Assembly: GCF_015356115.1 (NCBI RefSeq)
Contig: NZ_CP063056.1
Span: 1,178,001 to 1,242,000 of the forward strand
DNA from: Rodentibacter haemolyticus
Lineage (GTDB): Bacteria > Pseudomonadota > Gammaproteobacteria > Enterobacterales > Pasteurellaceae
Direction: 5' to 3'
DNA: 64,000 nucleotides
Part shown: piece by piece, positions 46,239 to 55,066 of the stretch
Layout: each line of letters starts with the position of its first letter
Numbering within the stretch: position 1 is the stretch's first letter
Notes under the pieces: generated by a model
The model's input: only the letters and a program-made list of their open reading frames with translations
The model's database searches: none
Told to the model about the DNA's origin: nothing
Program-made: the position numbers and the translations under genes

Positions 46239-47690
46239 ATGAACATCCTAAATTATTTACAACGAATAGGTCAAGCCTTAATGGTACCGGTTGCTGCTTT
46301 ACCTGCTGCTGCATTGTTGATGGGGATTGGTTATTGGATTGATCCTGAAGGGTGGGGTGGAAGTAGCCAACTCGCCGCTTTACTGATTAAATCAGGAGCC
46401 GCAATTATTGACAATATGGCATTGCTGTTTGCCATTGGGGTTGCTTTCGGGCTTTCTAAAGATAAGCACGGCGCGGCGGCATTATCGGGCTTGGTCGGCT
46501 ATCTTGTGGTTACTACGTTGCTTTCACCTGCCACCGTTGCCCAGCTGGAAAGTATTCCTATTGATCAAGTTCCCGCGGGTTTTGCCAAAATCAACAATCA
46601 GTTTACGGGGATTTTGGTGGGGGTCATCGCGGGTGAACTCTACAATCGTTTCCACCAAGTTGAGTTACCAAAAGCCTTAGCGTTCTTCAGCGGCAGACGT
46701 TTAGTGCCGATTTTAGTTTCCTTTGTGACGATTTTAGTGTCATTTATCTTGCTTTATGTTTGGCCTGTGATCTTTGATGCGTTAGTCTCGTTCGGAAAAT
46801 CTATCAAAGATTTAGGCCCGACCGGAGCCGGTATCTACGCATTCTTTAACCGATTACTAATTCCTGTCGGCTTACATCACGCCCTCAATTCTGTATTTTG
46901 GTTTGATGTCGCAGGCATTAACGATATTCCAAACTTCCTTGGCGGAGCAACTTCTTTAGCGGAAGGAAAAGCGGTGCTTGGGGTAACGGGAATGTATCAA
47001 GCAGGCTTCTTCCCGGTAATGATGTTCGGTTTACCCGCCGCAGCCTTAGCCATATATCACAGTGCGAAAACGGCAAAAAAAGCACAAACCGCTTCTATTA
47101 TGTTTGCAGCGGCGCTGGCTTCATTCTTTACCGGTGTCACCGAACCGTTAGAATTTGCCTTTATGTTTGTTGCCCCATTACTTTATGTAATTCACGCATT
47201 ATTGACCGCACTTTCGGTCTTTATCGCCGCCTCAATGCAGTGGATTGCCGGTTTTGGCTTTAGTGCGGGTTTGGTCGACTTAGTGTTGTCTTCTCAAAAC
47301 CCGTTAGCGACAAATTGGTATATGCTAATTGTGCAAGGTTTAGTATTTGCCGTAATTTACTATGTGATTTTCCGAGTGCTGATTAAAGCCTTAAATCTAA
47401 AAACTACAGGACGTGAAGAAGAGCAATCGGTGGAAAATGAACAAGGCTTTACACGAGCAGAAAAAGCCCGACAATTTATTCAAGCCCTTGGCGGTAAAGA
47501 AAATTTATTAACGGTAGATGCTTGTATCACCCGCTTACGTTTAACCTTAGCCGATAGTCAAAAGATTGATGAAAACCAATTAAAAACCCTTGGTTCAAAA
47601 GGTAACGTTCGTCTTGGTGAAAACGGCTTACAAGTCGTTCTCGGACCGGAAGCCGAGCTAATTGCCGATGCGATAAAACAGCTTAAATAG
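46239..47690 (+). CDS. nagE: PTS N-acetylglucosamine EIICB permease
   Basis: A 483-residue permease that imports and phosphorylates N-acetylglucosamine. The start MNILNYLQRIGQALMVPVAAL, RLLIPVGLHHALNSVFWF (near 208) and GVTEPLEFAFMFVAPLLYVIHALLT (near 305) match NagE. The EIIB Cys is in TVDACITRLRL (near 426). The fused EIIA domain of E. coli NagE (648 residues) is missing, so Crr must donate phosphate. GGAG supports ATG 46239 over an upstream TTG. CRP control is likely. GlcNAc set free by the GH3 enzyme could not use this route unless released outside the cytoplasm. Confidence 0.92.
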   Translation: MNILNYLQRIGQALMVPVAALPAAALLMGIGYWIDPEGWGGSSQLAALLIKSGAAIIDNMALLFAIGVAFGLSKDKHGAAALSGLVGYLVVTTLLSPATVAQLESIPIDQVPAGFAKINNQFTGILVGVIAGELYNRFHQVELPKALAFFSGRRLVPILVSFVTILVSFILLYVWPVIFDALVSFGKSIKDLGPTGAGIYAFFNRLLIPVGLHHALNSVFWFDVAGINDIPNFLGGATSLAEGKAVLGVTGMYQAGFFPVMMFGLPAAALAIYHSAKTAKKAQTASIMFAAALASFFTGVTEPLEFAFMFVAPLLYVIHALLTALSVFIAASMQWIAGFGFSAGLVDLVLSSQNPLATNWYMLIVQGLVFAVIYYVIFRVLIKALNLKTTGREEEQSVENEQGFTRAEKARQFIQALGGKENLLTVDACITRLRLTLADSQKIDENQLKTLGSKGNVRLGENGLQVVLGPEAELIADAIKQLK

Positions 47691-47718
47691 TACGGTGGGT
47701 ACGTTATGTTTGGTATCT

Positions 47719-47894
47719 ATATTCGCAATAGCACTTGCACAAATCATCGTAGAGTGCCGTTAGGCGAAGCCGCAACGCAGCAATAGAGAGCTTAATGATA
47801 AAGTGGTGCGTTACGCAAAGCTTAACGCACCCTCCCCCTTGGTGTCCTATATTCATTAAAAAATGACATCTTGTGAAACCGCTGTATGATCCCG
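47719..47894. repeat. Palindromic repeat family A, degenerate copy A6
   Basis: About 175 bp between convergent nagE and the e(P4) gene. Both inner modules are clear (GCCGTTAGGCGAAGCCGCAA and GGTGCGTTACGCAAAGCTTA), but the ends have decayed (ATTCGCAATAGCACTTGCAC; CCGCTGTATGATCCCG). A USS follows near 47915. Confidence 0.7.
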
Positions 47895-47936
47895 AAAATC
47901 TATTGTATTTTCCGACCGCACTTTTAATTCGATAAA

Positions 47937-47970
47937 AAAGCGTTGCCATTTCTAGCAACGCTTTATTTTT
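47937..47970. terminator. Terminator between nagE and hel
   Basis: AAAGCGTTGC (47937-47946) and GCAACGCTTT (47955-47964) form a perfect 10-bp stem, with ATTTTT after it and an A-run before it, so it can work in both directions. Confidence 0.75.
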
Positions 47971-47980
47971 AGTCGGGCGA

Positions 47981-48802
47981 CTATTTACCGTCCCAAGCTT
48001 GAACGGCATCTAAACGGGCTTTAATTTTGCTTTGAGTATCGCCTTTGAAGTAATCTTTCTTCAAACCGCCTTCCCAACCGCCATAATTTGGGTTTGGTAG
48101 CACGATATATGTTTTACCGAATTTCGCTTTGTTTTTTGCCACAAAATCACGGCGATCCGCGTTTAATTTGCCATGTACGGCATCACCGAAATCGTCTAAG
48201 TTATCGCCCATATAAAGTACGATTTCATAACCTTGTTTTTCAATCTCTGCAAAACGCGCCGCTTTTGCCGATTTGTCTTTTCTCAGGTAAAGGGCTGATT
48301 CGTCCACACCATTAAAACCTAAACGTTTCATATCATCAATAGTGCCGGCTTTTTCCGTGCTATCTTTACGATTAGTGACATAAAACATTTTGCCTTTGTG
48401 AGAATTGACGTAATTGTTAAACTCTACCGCTCCCGGTACTGCACGAGATTGACGGGCATCAACCCAACGAGTCCAATCCTTGCCATCAAAGGGTTTATTA
48501 TTTTGTACCTGCCAACCGGCATAAGGGCTGTTATCTAACATCGTTTCATCTAAATCCACCACAACGGCTTTTTTCTTACCTTTTGCCACTTTGGCGTGAT
48601 CAAAAGCAATTTTTGCAGCGTTATAGGCTTGATAAGCAAGTGCTTGATACTCACCGGAATCCTGCATCCAATTTAACCCTAGCACGGCTTGTTGCTGTAA
48701 TTGTGCGTTCGCCTGTTCTTGCGAATCCATCTTCTGCGCACAACCGGCTAACATAAAAGCGGAAAGCGCAGAAAGTGCGGTTAATTTTAATGTTTTTTGC
48801 AT
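47981..48802 (-). CDS. hel: Outer membrane lipoprotein e(P4), class C acid phosphatase
   Basis: A 273-residue lipoprotein (lipobox FMLAGC, Cys 21). The HAD-type catalytic motif VVDLDETMLDN (near 82) and MGDNLDDFGDA (near 200) define class C phosphatases. In H. influenzae e(P4) removes phosphate from NMN and NADP at the cell surface so that nicotinamide riboside can be taken up, which matters for strains needing NAD; it was also linked to hemin use. AGAGGA precedes the start. A USS lies in the signal-peptide region. It shares a control region, including a CRP site, with ftsB. Confidence 0.95.
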   Translation of the reverse strand: MQKTLKLTALSALSAFMLAGCAQKMDSQEQANAQLQQQAVLGLNWMQDSGEYQALAYQAYNAAKIAFDHAKVAKGKKKAVVVDLDETMLDNSPYAGWQVQNNKPFDGKDWTRWVDARQSRAVPGAVEFNNYVNSHKGKMFYVTNRKDSTEKAGTIDDMKRLGFNGVDESALYLRKDKSAKAARFAEIEKQGYEIVLYMGDNLDDFGDAVHGKLNADRRDFVAKNKAKFGKTYIVLPNPNYGGWEGGLKKDYFKGDTQSKIKARLDAVQAWDGK

Positions 48803-48894
48803 TGTCTTTTCCTCTTAAAAAATAAAATAAAGCCTGAAAAGTATAGCAACTTTTCCATAAAGTTTATTAAATATTCCATTATCAATGATAAATT

Positions 48895-48910
48895 TGTGAT
48901 TCGGATCACA
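48895..48910. promoter_or_regulatory. CRP site between hel and ftsB
   Basis: TGTGATTCGGATCACA matches the CRP consensus exactly. It lies about 93 bp before hel and 116 bp before ftsB; hel is the more likely target since ftsB is a housekeeping division gene. Confidence 0.75.
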
Positions 48911-49025
48911 TTAAAAATCAGCACGATAAAAAACACCACAAAAATCGACCGCACTTTCCCTATCGCCTTTCTCCAAATTTCAAGATAAACTAAGGGCATT
49001 TTTACCATTAGTGAAGCGAGACTTT

Positions 49026-49304
49026 ATGCGAATATTTATTGCAATTCTTGTCGGTGTTCTTGCACTGTTCCAATATGATCTTTGGTTTGGCAAGAACGGC
49101 TATTCCGATTACAAAAAAGTTTCAGCTCAGATCATTGAAAATAAAGCTGAAAATGAAAAACTAATACAAAGAAATCAAATGATTTCAGCTGAAATTCAGG
49201 GGTTAACAAAAGGTTTTGAATCCATTGAGGAGCGCGCCAGAATGCAACACGATATGGTGAAAGAAAACGAAACCTTCTACCATATAGTGAAAGAACATAA
49301 ATAA
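49026..49304 (+). CDS. ftsB: Cell division protein FtsB
   Basis: A 92-residue inner membrane protein of the FtsQLB complex. One helix (about 2-20) is followed by a coiled coil (about 30-65) and the short end region. LALFQYDLWFGKNGYSDYKKV and ERARMQHDMVKENETFYHIV match E. coli FtsB. The start at ATG 49026 is chosen over a GTG five codons upstream, though neither has a strong ribosome binding site. It shares one base with ispD (TAATG). ftsB-ispD-ispF is a common gamma-proteobacterial order. Confidence 0.93.
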   Translation: MRIFIAILVGVLALFQYDLWFGKNGYSDYKKVSAQIIENKAENEKLIQRNQMISAEIQGLTKGFESIEERARMQHDMVKENETFYHIVKEHK

Positions 49305-49987
49305 TGCCACGAAAAATTATTGCTATTATTCCTGCTGCCGGTGTAGGTTCTCGAATGCAGGCAAATAAACCCAAACAATATTTAACGATTCAAGGAAAAA
49401 CCATTCTAGAACATACGTTAAATATTATGTTGAGACATTCCGCCGTTGAACGCGTCATTGTCGCCATTGGTAAAAATGACCCTTATGCCGCAGCGCTGTC
49501 AATTCTCTCTCATCCCAAAATTCAACTTGTCGAAGGTGGCAAGACGCGTGCAGAATCCGTATTAAATGCCTTTAGTGCAATTAATGAACCAAATGTTTGG
49601 GTGCTTGTGCATGATGCGGCAAGACCTTGTTTAACCGAAACGGATTTAAACAAATTATTAGAAGTTAACAATGAGCAAGGCGCGATACTTGCAATTCCGG
49701 TAACGGATACGATCAAACGCAGTAATCAGACCAATGAAATTATTGCCACAGAAAATCGTTCTCAACTTTGGCAAGCGCAAACACCGCAATTTTTCCCCGC
49801 CGATTTACTTCAAAAAGCGCTCGAAAACGGGCTGAAACAACGCTACACCATTACAGATGAAGCATCTGCAATGGAACTTGCCGGATTCCGACCGCACTTG
49901 GTGGCAGGACGAAACGATAATATTAAGATCACACGCCCTGAAGACTTGGCACTTGCAGAATTTTATTTAACAAGGAAAACATTATGA
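49304..49987 (+). CDS. ispD: MEP cytidylyltransferase
   Basis: A 227-residue enzyme that joins methylerythritol phosphate to CTP, the third step of the non-mevalonate isoprenoid pathway. The nucleotide-binding AIIPAAGVGSRMQANKPKQYL is at the N-terminus (about 6-26), followed by VLVHDAARPCL (near 103) and LWQAQTPQFF. It shares its start with the ftsB stop and overlaps ispF by four bases (ATGA). A USS is near the 3' end (49890). Confidence 0.96.
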   Translation: MPRKIIAIIPAAGVGSRMQANKPKQYLTIQGKTILEHTLNIMLRHSAVERVIVAIGKNDPYAAALSILSHPKIQLVEGGKTRAESVLNAFSAINEPNVWVLVHDAARPCLTETDLNKLLEVNNEQGAILAIPVTDTIKRSNQTNEIIATENRSQLWQAQTPQFFPADLLQKALENGLKQRYTITDEASAMELAGFRPHLVAGRNDNIKITRPEDLALAEFYLTRKTL

Positions 49988-50463
49988 TAAGAATCGGACA
50001 CGGTTTTGATGTACACGCCTTTGGCGAAAACAGACCATTAATTATCGGCGGTATTGAAATTCCTTACCATACCGGCTTTATCGCTCATTCAGACGGCGAT
50101 GTCGCCCTTCACGCATTAACCGATGCCCTACTAGGTGCGGCGGCATTGGGCGATATTGGCAAACTTTTTCCTGATACGGATATGCAATACAAAAATGCAG
50201 ACAGCCGCGGTTTGCTGCGTGAAGCGTTTCGCCAAGTGCAAGAAAAAGGTTATAAAATCGGAAATGTGGACGTCACCATCATTGCACAAACACCTAAAAT
50301 GCGTCCGCATATTGATGATATGCGTGCTGTAATCGCAGCAGATTTGCAATGCCATATCGATCAAATCAATGTTAAAGCCACTACAACGGAAAAACTGGGT
50401 TTTACCGGCAGAAATGAAGGCATCGCTTGTGAGGCGGTGACATTATTGATAAAGAAATCATAG
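49984..50463 (+). CDS. ispF: MECDP synthase
   Basis: A 159-residue enzyme that closes the ring of methylerythritol cyclodiphosphate, two steps after IspD. The metal-binding GHGFDVHAFGENRPL at the start and HSDGDVALHALTDALLGAAALGDIGKLFPD (about 34-64) are the family signature. GFTGRNEGIACEA closes the protein. The last gene of ftsB-ispD-ispF. Confidence 0.97.
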   Translation: MIRIGHGFDVHAFGENRPLIIGGIEIPYHTGFIAHSDGDVALHALTDALLGAAALGDIGKLFPDTDMQYKNADSRGLLREAFRQVQEKGYKIGNVDVTIIAQTPKMRPHIDDMRAVIAADLQCHIDQINVKATTTEKLGFTGRNEGIACEAVTLLIKKS

Positions 50464-50559
50464 CATCTGTAAAAAATAAAAAGAGTAACATTTTCCTTAA
50501 ATGCCGACTGATTAAGCAATACTTGCTCTTATTGCATTTAAACTGAATTTAAATACAAT

Positions 50560-50600
50560 GAGCGCTCCGTTAAATGTATAAAAAAACGATAAGGAGCGCT
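50560..50600 (+). promoter_or_regulatory. Hairpin covering the ribosome binding site of the methyltransferase
   Basis: AGCGCTCC plus TTA (50561-50571) pairs with TAAGGAGCGCT (50590-50600), an 11-bp stem with one bulged base and a loop of about 18 nt. The 3' arm contains the Shine-Dalgarno AAGGAG and ends directly at the ATG. In mRNA that includes the left arm, translation would be blocked until the stem opens. Confidence 0.6.
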
Positions 50601-52154
50601 ATGTCTAGCTGGTCAGAAGGTTATGTGAGTGATATTAACTACACATTCGGTTACTATTCCGAGCTAAATCCCAATAACGCCATTATTCCCTTTTTAATGG
50701 CAGGTTTAGCCGTGCCAAAGGGTATAACGGAAAATCAAAAAAACAGCTTTGCCTGTGAATTAGGTTTCGGGCAAGGACTTTCGTTAAATATCCACGCCAC
50801 ATCAAGCGGATTAAAATGGTATGGGACGGACTTTAACCCTTCACAGACCAATTTTGCTCAACATTTATCCTCTGTTGCCGATAATAATGCGTTCATTGTC
50901 GATCAAGGTTTCAATGAATTTTGCCGACGTGATGATTTGCCTGAATTTGATTTTATTGGTTTACACGGGATTTGGTCGTGGATTTCTGATGAAAACCGAG
51001 CCATCGTAGTGGATTTTATCCGCCGTAAATTGAAAGTCGGTGGTATTTTGTATATTAGCTACAACACCTTACCGGGCTGGTCTGCCCCCTCACCATTACG
51101 TCACTTATTATTAGAACACCATAATAGTATGACTTCAATGTCGAATAGCCGTCAGCAAAATGTACAAGATAGTCTAAATTTTGTTGGTGATATTCTCTCA
51201 CAAAGCCATCAATTGACACAAAAATCACCGGATTTATTACCGCGGGTACAGGAGCTCAAAGAGAAAGACCTGCATTACATTGCCCACGAATATTTAAATA
51301 AAGATTGGCAACCGATGTATTTCGCTGATATGAAAAAATGGTTAGAACCTGCAAAATTAACTTTTGCTTGTTCAACTAATTATTTAGACGATTTCAGCGA
51401 CTGCCTTTATACTCAAGAGCAGCGTCAGTTAATGGAAAGCTTTACGGATGCTAATTTCGCCCAAACCGTTAAAGATTTTCTACTCAATAAACAATTCCGT
51501 AAAGATCTTTGGGTTAAGGGCGCAAGAAAACTCACTCCTTATGAACAAAGCCAAGAATGGAAAAAACTACGGGTTTTATTACATACTAAACGTGAAAATA
51601 TCGAATTAAGTATTGAGAGAAATTTAAAAATTCCACTTAATGCCGATATTTTCAACCCGGTTTTAGATATTTTACAAGATCAGCGTATTCATAAAGTGGC
51701 CGACATTGTAGAAAGTTTAAAAGAGAAATTACCGGAAGGAAATATTTTTGCAGTATTGGCAATTCTTGCCGGAAAAGACTATCTTGTCGTAGTGCAATCA
51801 GAAGAAGTTATTGAACAAACCCGCTCACATTGTCTAACGTTTAACCGTTACGTATTACAACAATCTCGCGCTGGTGAAGATTCTGCTATCTATTTCCTAG
51901 CCAGTCCGATTACAGGTGGTGCGTACCATATTGGCTTTTTATCACGTTGGTTCTTACTCGCCCGTTTTGAAGGCATAAAACAGAACAAGTGGTCTGACTT
52001 TGTTTGGGATATACTTAAATCAAATGGTCGATCTTTACTGAAAGACGGAAATCTATTCCCAAATGAAGCGGAAGAACGTGAAGAAATGCAACGTATTTGC
52101 CGACAATTTATTGATGATGAATTACCTAAGCTAAAATTATTAGGTATTATTTAA
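50601..52154 (+). CDS. SAM-dependent methyltransferase with regulatory domain
   Basis: A 517-residue protein. A class I methyltransferase domain (about 20-190) has the SAM loop CELGFGQGLSLNI (near 52) and WYGTDFNPSQ (near 72, acidic residue for the ribose). FIGLHGIWSWIS and GGILYISYNTLPGW follow. The middle part (about 210-300) looks like the methyltransferase regulatory domain (PF10119). A C-terminal region of about 200 residues is unassigned. Such proteins often lie near surface polysaccharide genes, but here it stands alone after ispF, so its substrate is unknown. AAGGAG and ATG 50601 decide the start. Confidence 0.82.
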   Translation: MSSWSEGYVSDINYTFGYYSELNPNNAIIPFLMAGLAVPKGITENQKNSFACELGFGQGLSLNIHATSSGLKWYGTDFNPSQTNFAQHLSSVADNNAFIVDQGFNEFCRRDDLPEFDFIGLHGIWSWISDENRAIVVDFIRRKLKVGGILYISYNTLPGWSAPSPLRHLLLEHHNSMTSMSNSRQQNVQDSLNFVGDILSQSHQLTQKSPDLLPRVQELKEKDLHYIAHEYLNKDWQPMYFADMKKWLEPAKLTFACSTNYLDDFSDCLYTQEQRQLMESFTDANFAQTVKDFLLNKQFRKDLWVKGARKLTPYEQSQEWKKLRVLLHTKRENIELSIERNLKIPLNADIFNPVLDILQDQRIHKVADIVESLKEKLPEGNIFAVLAILAGKDYLVVVQSEEVIEQTRSHCLTFNRYVLQQSRAGEDSAIYFLASPITGGAYHIGFLSRWFLLARFEGIKQNKWSDFVWDILKSNGRSLLKDGNLFPNEAEEREEMQRICRQFIDDELPKLKLLGII

Positions 52155-52410
52155 CTTACTCTTTATATAAAAATAGCGTAAATATATCTCTGCTCCTAAA
52201 AGTCGGAAGAATAGCCCACATATAGGGGCAGATTTTTATAGCCAAACCTTAAAATATCAATGGATGATTTTTACATTGCGAGTATAGTGCATAAAGCAGA
52301 AATAATTTTTTGTACAGCCCGTAATATCGGGTTTTAGTCCAAAACATCAATAAACCCCTATCTTTTAATTTTTCGCCACTTCTAAGCTGCAGGATAATCT
52401 CAAAGCGACC
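52155..52410. other. Intergenic region without clear gene
   Basis: A/T-rich DNA after the methyltransferase. A weak hairpin with a T-run (CCCGTAATATCGGGTTTT near 52320) may be its terminator or the end of a small RNA. No reading frame of interest is seen. In E. coli the sRNA GlmZ lies near the end of hemCDXY, but no similarity to it can be seen here. Confidence 0.35.
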
Positions 52411-52456
52411 GTTAAAAAAAGGACTGAGCTCAATGATGTACCAAACTCAGTCCTTT
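52411..52456 (-). terminator. Terminator of the hemCDXY operon
   Basis: AAAGGACTGAG (52418-52428) and CTCAGTCCTTT (52446-52456) form a perfect 11-bp stem. On the minus strand it is followed by TTTTTTTAAC. It lies about 60 bp beyond hemY. Confidence 0.8.
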
Positions 52457-52513
52457 GCTATCGTATAATCTTGAGACAGATTATATCTGCTCGTGCCTTT
52501 TCCTATCTCTCTA

Positions 52514-53785
52514 CTATACTTTTTGTTCTAAAAGTGCGGTCGGATTTTCCTCCGTTTTTTCCGAAATATTCGGTTGAATCGACATTGCATGGAGTAAGCT
52601 TTCCTTGCGAATTTGTTCTGCTGCAACTTTATCGCCCGCCTGTTCAAAAACATAAGCCGCCATCATCGTATCGTTAGATTCAAGCTGTTTCGGACAAACC
52701 ATCACCTTTTTAAAAGCTTCCGCCGCCTTAGTAAATTCATTATTACGCACATATAAATAACCCAATGCACGATTAATACAACATTGCTCATTTTCACCGG
52801 AATATTTGGCACGTTTTTCCATCATTTTAATCAACTTGCCATTATCCACAGGCTGTAAACGCGTAATTTGAGTACAAAGCAACTCACTCAACGGGGTGTT
52901 ATCTCCCCATTTTTTCAATGCTTCCAACGTAAATTCATAAGCCGATTCATGATCATTACAATCAATTAAGCGTTGAATAAGTGCTACTTTTAAATCTAAA
53001 TCATTACGGCGGCGGCGAGGTTGTTCTTCCCACCAAGCAAGCAGCCCGTCAACCCCTTCTTCATTCATTTTTTCATCAAGTAGACCATTCTCGGTCTCAA
53101 ATTGTAATGCTTTAAATTCATCGGCAGAATATAAACCGGAACGCTGAATAAGCTCAAGAATACGATCAAGTGCCAGATAAGCTTTTGAGCGGGTGTAAAT
53201 CTCGACCGCTAATTTTAAGACTTCTTTATTACGATCCGTCATTTCTAATAAACTATCTACCGAACTACGCGCCGCCGGTAATTTGTTTTGTTGCAATAAA
53301 ATTCGGGTGCGCGCAATTTCGACAATAAGATTATCAGAACCGGCAAGCTCCGTTGCTTCGATTAAATAGCGGTTAGCACTAAACTCATCACCACGTTGTT
53401 GCGCAGCTTCCGCCGCCTTGATTAGATTCAAAACAGGCTCTGCAGAATGTTTCGCGTTTTTCCCAATAAGTTTTTCCGCCTTGGCATAATCCCCTTCGTT
53501 CATTTTCATCAACCCTTCAAGGGTTTGCTTTTGCGCTCTCACACGCTTACGGCGTGAAAACCAGCTATAAGTATTATTACTTAAACGAAAGAAACGGCTA
53601 ACAATCCATTCCGCTACATAAATCCCCCCCAAGACGGCGACAAATAAAATCACTAATGTAGTGAGGGACATTTCATAAATATTGTTTGCTGTTTCAATAC
53701 GCACATATCCTTGCTGACCGGCAAGGTGTGGTCCCGCAATTAATCCGGCGAGTAAAGCCAGCATTAAAAATAGTGTTCTAAACAT
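52514..53785 (-). CDS. hemY: HemY, TPR-like inner membrane protein
   Basis: A 423-residue protein (398 in E. coli) with two hydrophobic N-terminal helices (about 4-20 and 40-62) and a soluble helical repeat region similar to TPR. The segment RFFRLSNNTYSWFSRRKRVRAQKQTLEGLMKMNEGDYAKAEKLI just after the helices is typical. Its role at the end of the hem operon is not settled; protein contacts with heme enzymes have been proposed. It should not be confused with the unrelated HemY oxidase of Gram-positives. A USS lies in the last codons, encoding NPTALLEQ. Confidence 0.92.
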   Translation of the reverse strand: MFRTLFLMLALLAGLIAGPHLAGQQGYVRIETANNIYEMSLTTLVILFVAVLGGIYVAEWIVSRFFRLSNNTYSWFSRRKRVRAQKQTLEGLMKMNEGDYAKAEKLIGKNAKHSAEPVLNLIKAAEAAQQRGDEFSANRYLIEATELAGSDNLIVEIARTRILLQQNKLPAARSSVDSLLEMTDRNKEVLKLAVEIYTRSKAYLALDRILELIQRSGLYSADEFKALQFETENGLLDEKMNEEGVDGLLAWWEEQPRRRRNDLDLKVALIQRLIDCNDHESAYEFTLEALKKWGDNTPLSELLCTQITRLQPVDNGKLIKMMEKRAKYSGENEQCCINRALGYLYVRNNEFTKAAEAFKKVMVCPKQLESNDTMMAAYVFEQAGDKVAAEQIRKESLLHAMSIQPNISEKTEENPTALLEQKV

Positions 53786-53794
53786 AATCTATCC

Positions 53795-55045
53795 TTACTG
53801 TTGTGGCTCGGTTGTCGGTTTTTCTTCTGCAACAGGTGCTTCCGGCTTGGTTTGCTCTTGGTTTACATTCGACTCTTTTACCGGTTCATCAAAGGCTTTT
53901 TCCGCCTCAATTTCAACTTTTTTTACCTCCGCCGGAACTCGATTGAGGTATTTATCCAATAAGTTGAGGCTTTGTAATTGCGTCGGCACATCGACATAAA
54001 CGGATAATTCTGCCAATTCATCCACCGATTTTAAGAAGCTTTGCGTGACTTCCATATTGGTATCAAAATAGCTCCGCACCCAAGTTGCCACAGCATCCAA
54101 TGACTGTTTGTATAAATCATTTTGCTGGCGTGGCACAGCCATAATTGCCAATTGTAAGCGAAGACGAATATTTTCACGCAAATAAATATCCTGATTCGGT
54201 GCAAGTAATTCTTTTCTATCCGTCCCTTGCTTTGGTGTGATACGAATAAAATGATTTAAGAAAGAAATCGCACTTTTCTCTGCATTGGTCTGCCAATCGG
54301 CTAAAGAGTCGGATAATTTTGTTGATTCGGGATCATCACCGAAATTAATATTCAACACAGGCAATTCATCAACTGAATTTGCCAATTGAGAAAGACGCTG
54401 CATAACGGCATTTTGATCAATACTATCCACGGAAAGTAATTGTTTTAAATCTTGATTAATCGCAGCACGAATTGTCATCGAATCGGCATTATTAACTTTA
54501 CTTAAAGTTTCATCAGCCAGTTTCAATAGAGATACGCCCGTATCCACATCATTATCAAGCACTAATTTACGTAACGCATTATTAAGCAAGAAATCCGCTT
54601 CAGAAAATAACCAATCATTCGGTTGTTGAGCCACTGCTTGTTTGCTTACCACGTCAAGTTGTTGACGCATTCCCGCAAATTCTTGCTCTTTTGCAGAAAC
54701 GATTTGCTCAAGACGGTTTAATTTTTCTTGCATCGCCTCATTCGTTTTTTCAAGTACTTCAACTTGTGGTGTGATTTGGGTTGCATCGGAAGCTGAAACT
54801 TGAGTAACCTGCCCTTCAAGTGCGATCAATTTTTGCTGAATTTCAGCCACTTGCTGTTGTCCCAAATAATAACCGCCCCCACCGACGCCCAAGGCGATTA
54901 AAATAGCCAACAAACTCAAGCCCGTTCCACTTTTCTTTACAATCGTTTGAACCGGTTGAGACGGTGTTTCAGCCTGATTTTCAACTGTGTTTTGCACCGT
55001 TTCATCAAGGTTTTCTACCATTTCATTTGATTTATTTTTCGCCAT
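53795..55045 (-). CDS. hemX: HemX, membrane protein of the heme operon
   Basis: A 416-residue protein with one transmembrane helix (about 42-62, LSLLAILIALGVGGGGYYLG), a coiled coil (about 65-125) and a helical periplasmic domain. The tail is rich in Pro, Glu and Lys. It resembles E. coli HemX, once called a uroporphyrinogen methyltransferase; no methyltransferase motif is visible, so that name is doubtful. It lies 9 bp before hemY and 21 bp after hemD. Confidence 0.92.
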   Translation of the reverse strand: MAKNKSNEMVENLDETVQNTVENQAETPSQPVQTIVKKSGTGLSLLAILIALGVGGGGYYLGQQQVAEIQQKLIALEGQVTQVSASDATQITPQVEVLEKTNEAMQEKLNRLEQIVSAKEQEFAGMRQQLDVVSKQAVAQQPNDWLFSEADFLLNNALRKLVLDNDVDTGVSLLKLADETLSKVNNADSMTIRAAINQDLKQLLSVDSIDQNAVMQRLSQLANSVDELPVLNINFGDDPESTKLSDSLADWQTNAEKSAISFLNHFIRITPKQGTDRKELLAPNQDIYLRENIRLRLQLAIMAVPRQQNDLYKQSLDAVATWVRSYFDTNMEVTQSFLKSVDELAELSVYVDVPTQLQSLNLLDKYLNRVPAEVKKVEIEAEKAFDEPVKESNVNQEQTKPEAPVAEEKPTTEPQQ

Positions 55046-55066
55046 AATTCTTCCTTATTAGGTCAT

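Noticed and set aside
52155..52510. GlmZ-like small RNA downstream of hemY
   Set aside because: The position matches E. coli, but no sequence or hairpin pattern of GlmZ could be seen and the RNA is thought limited to enteric bacteria.
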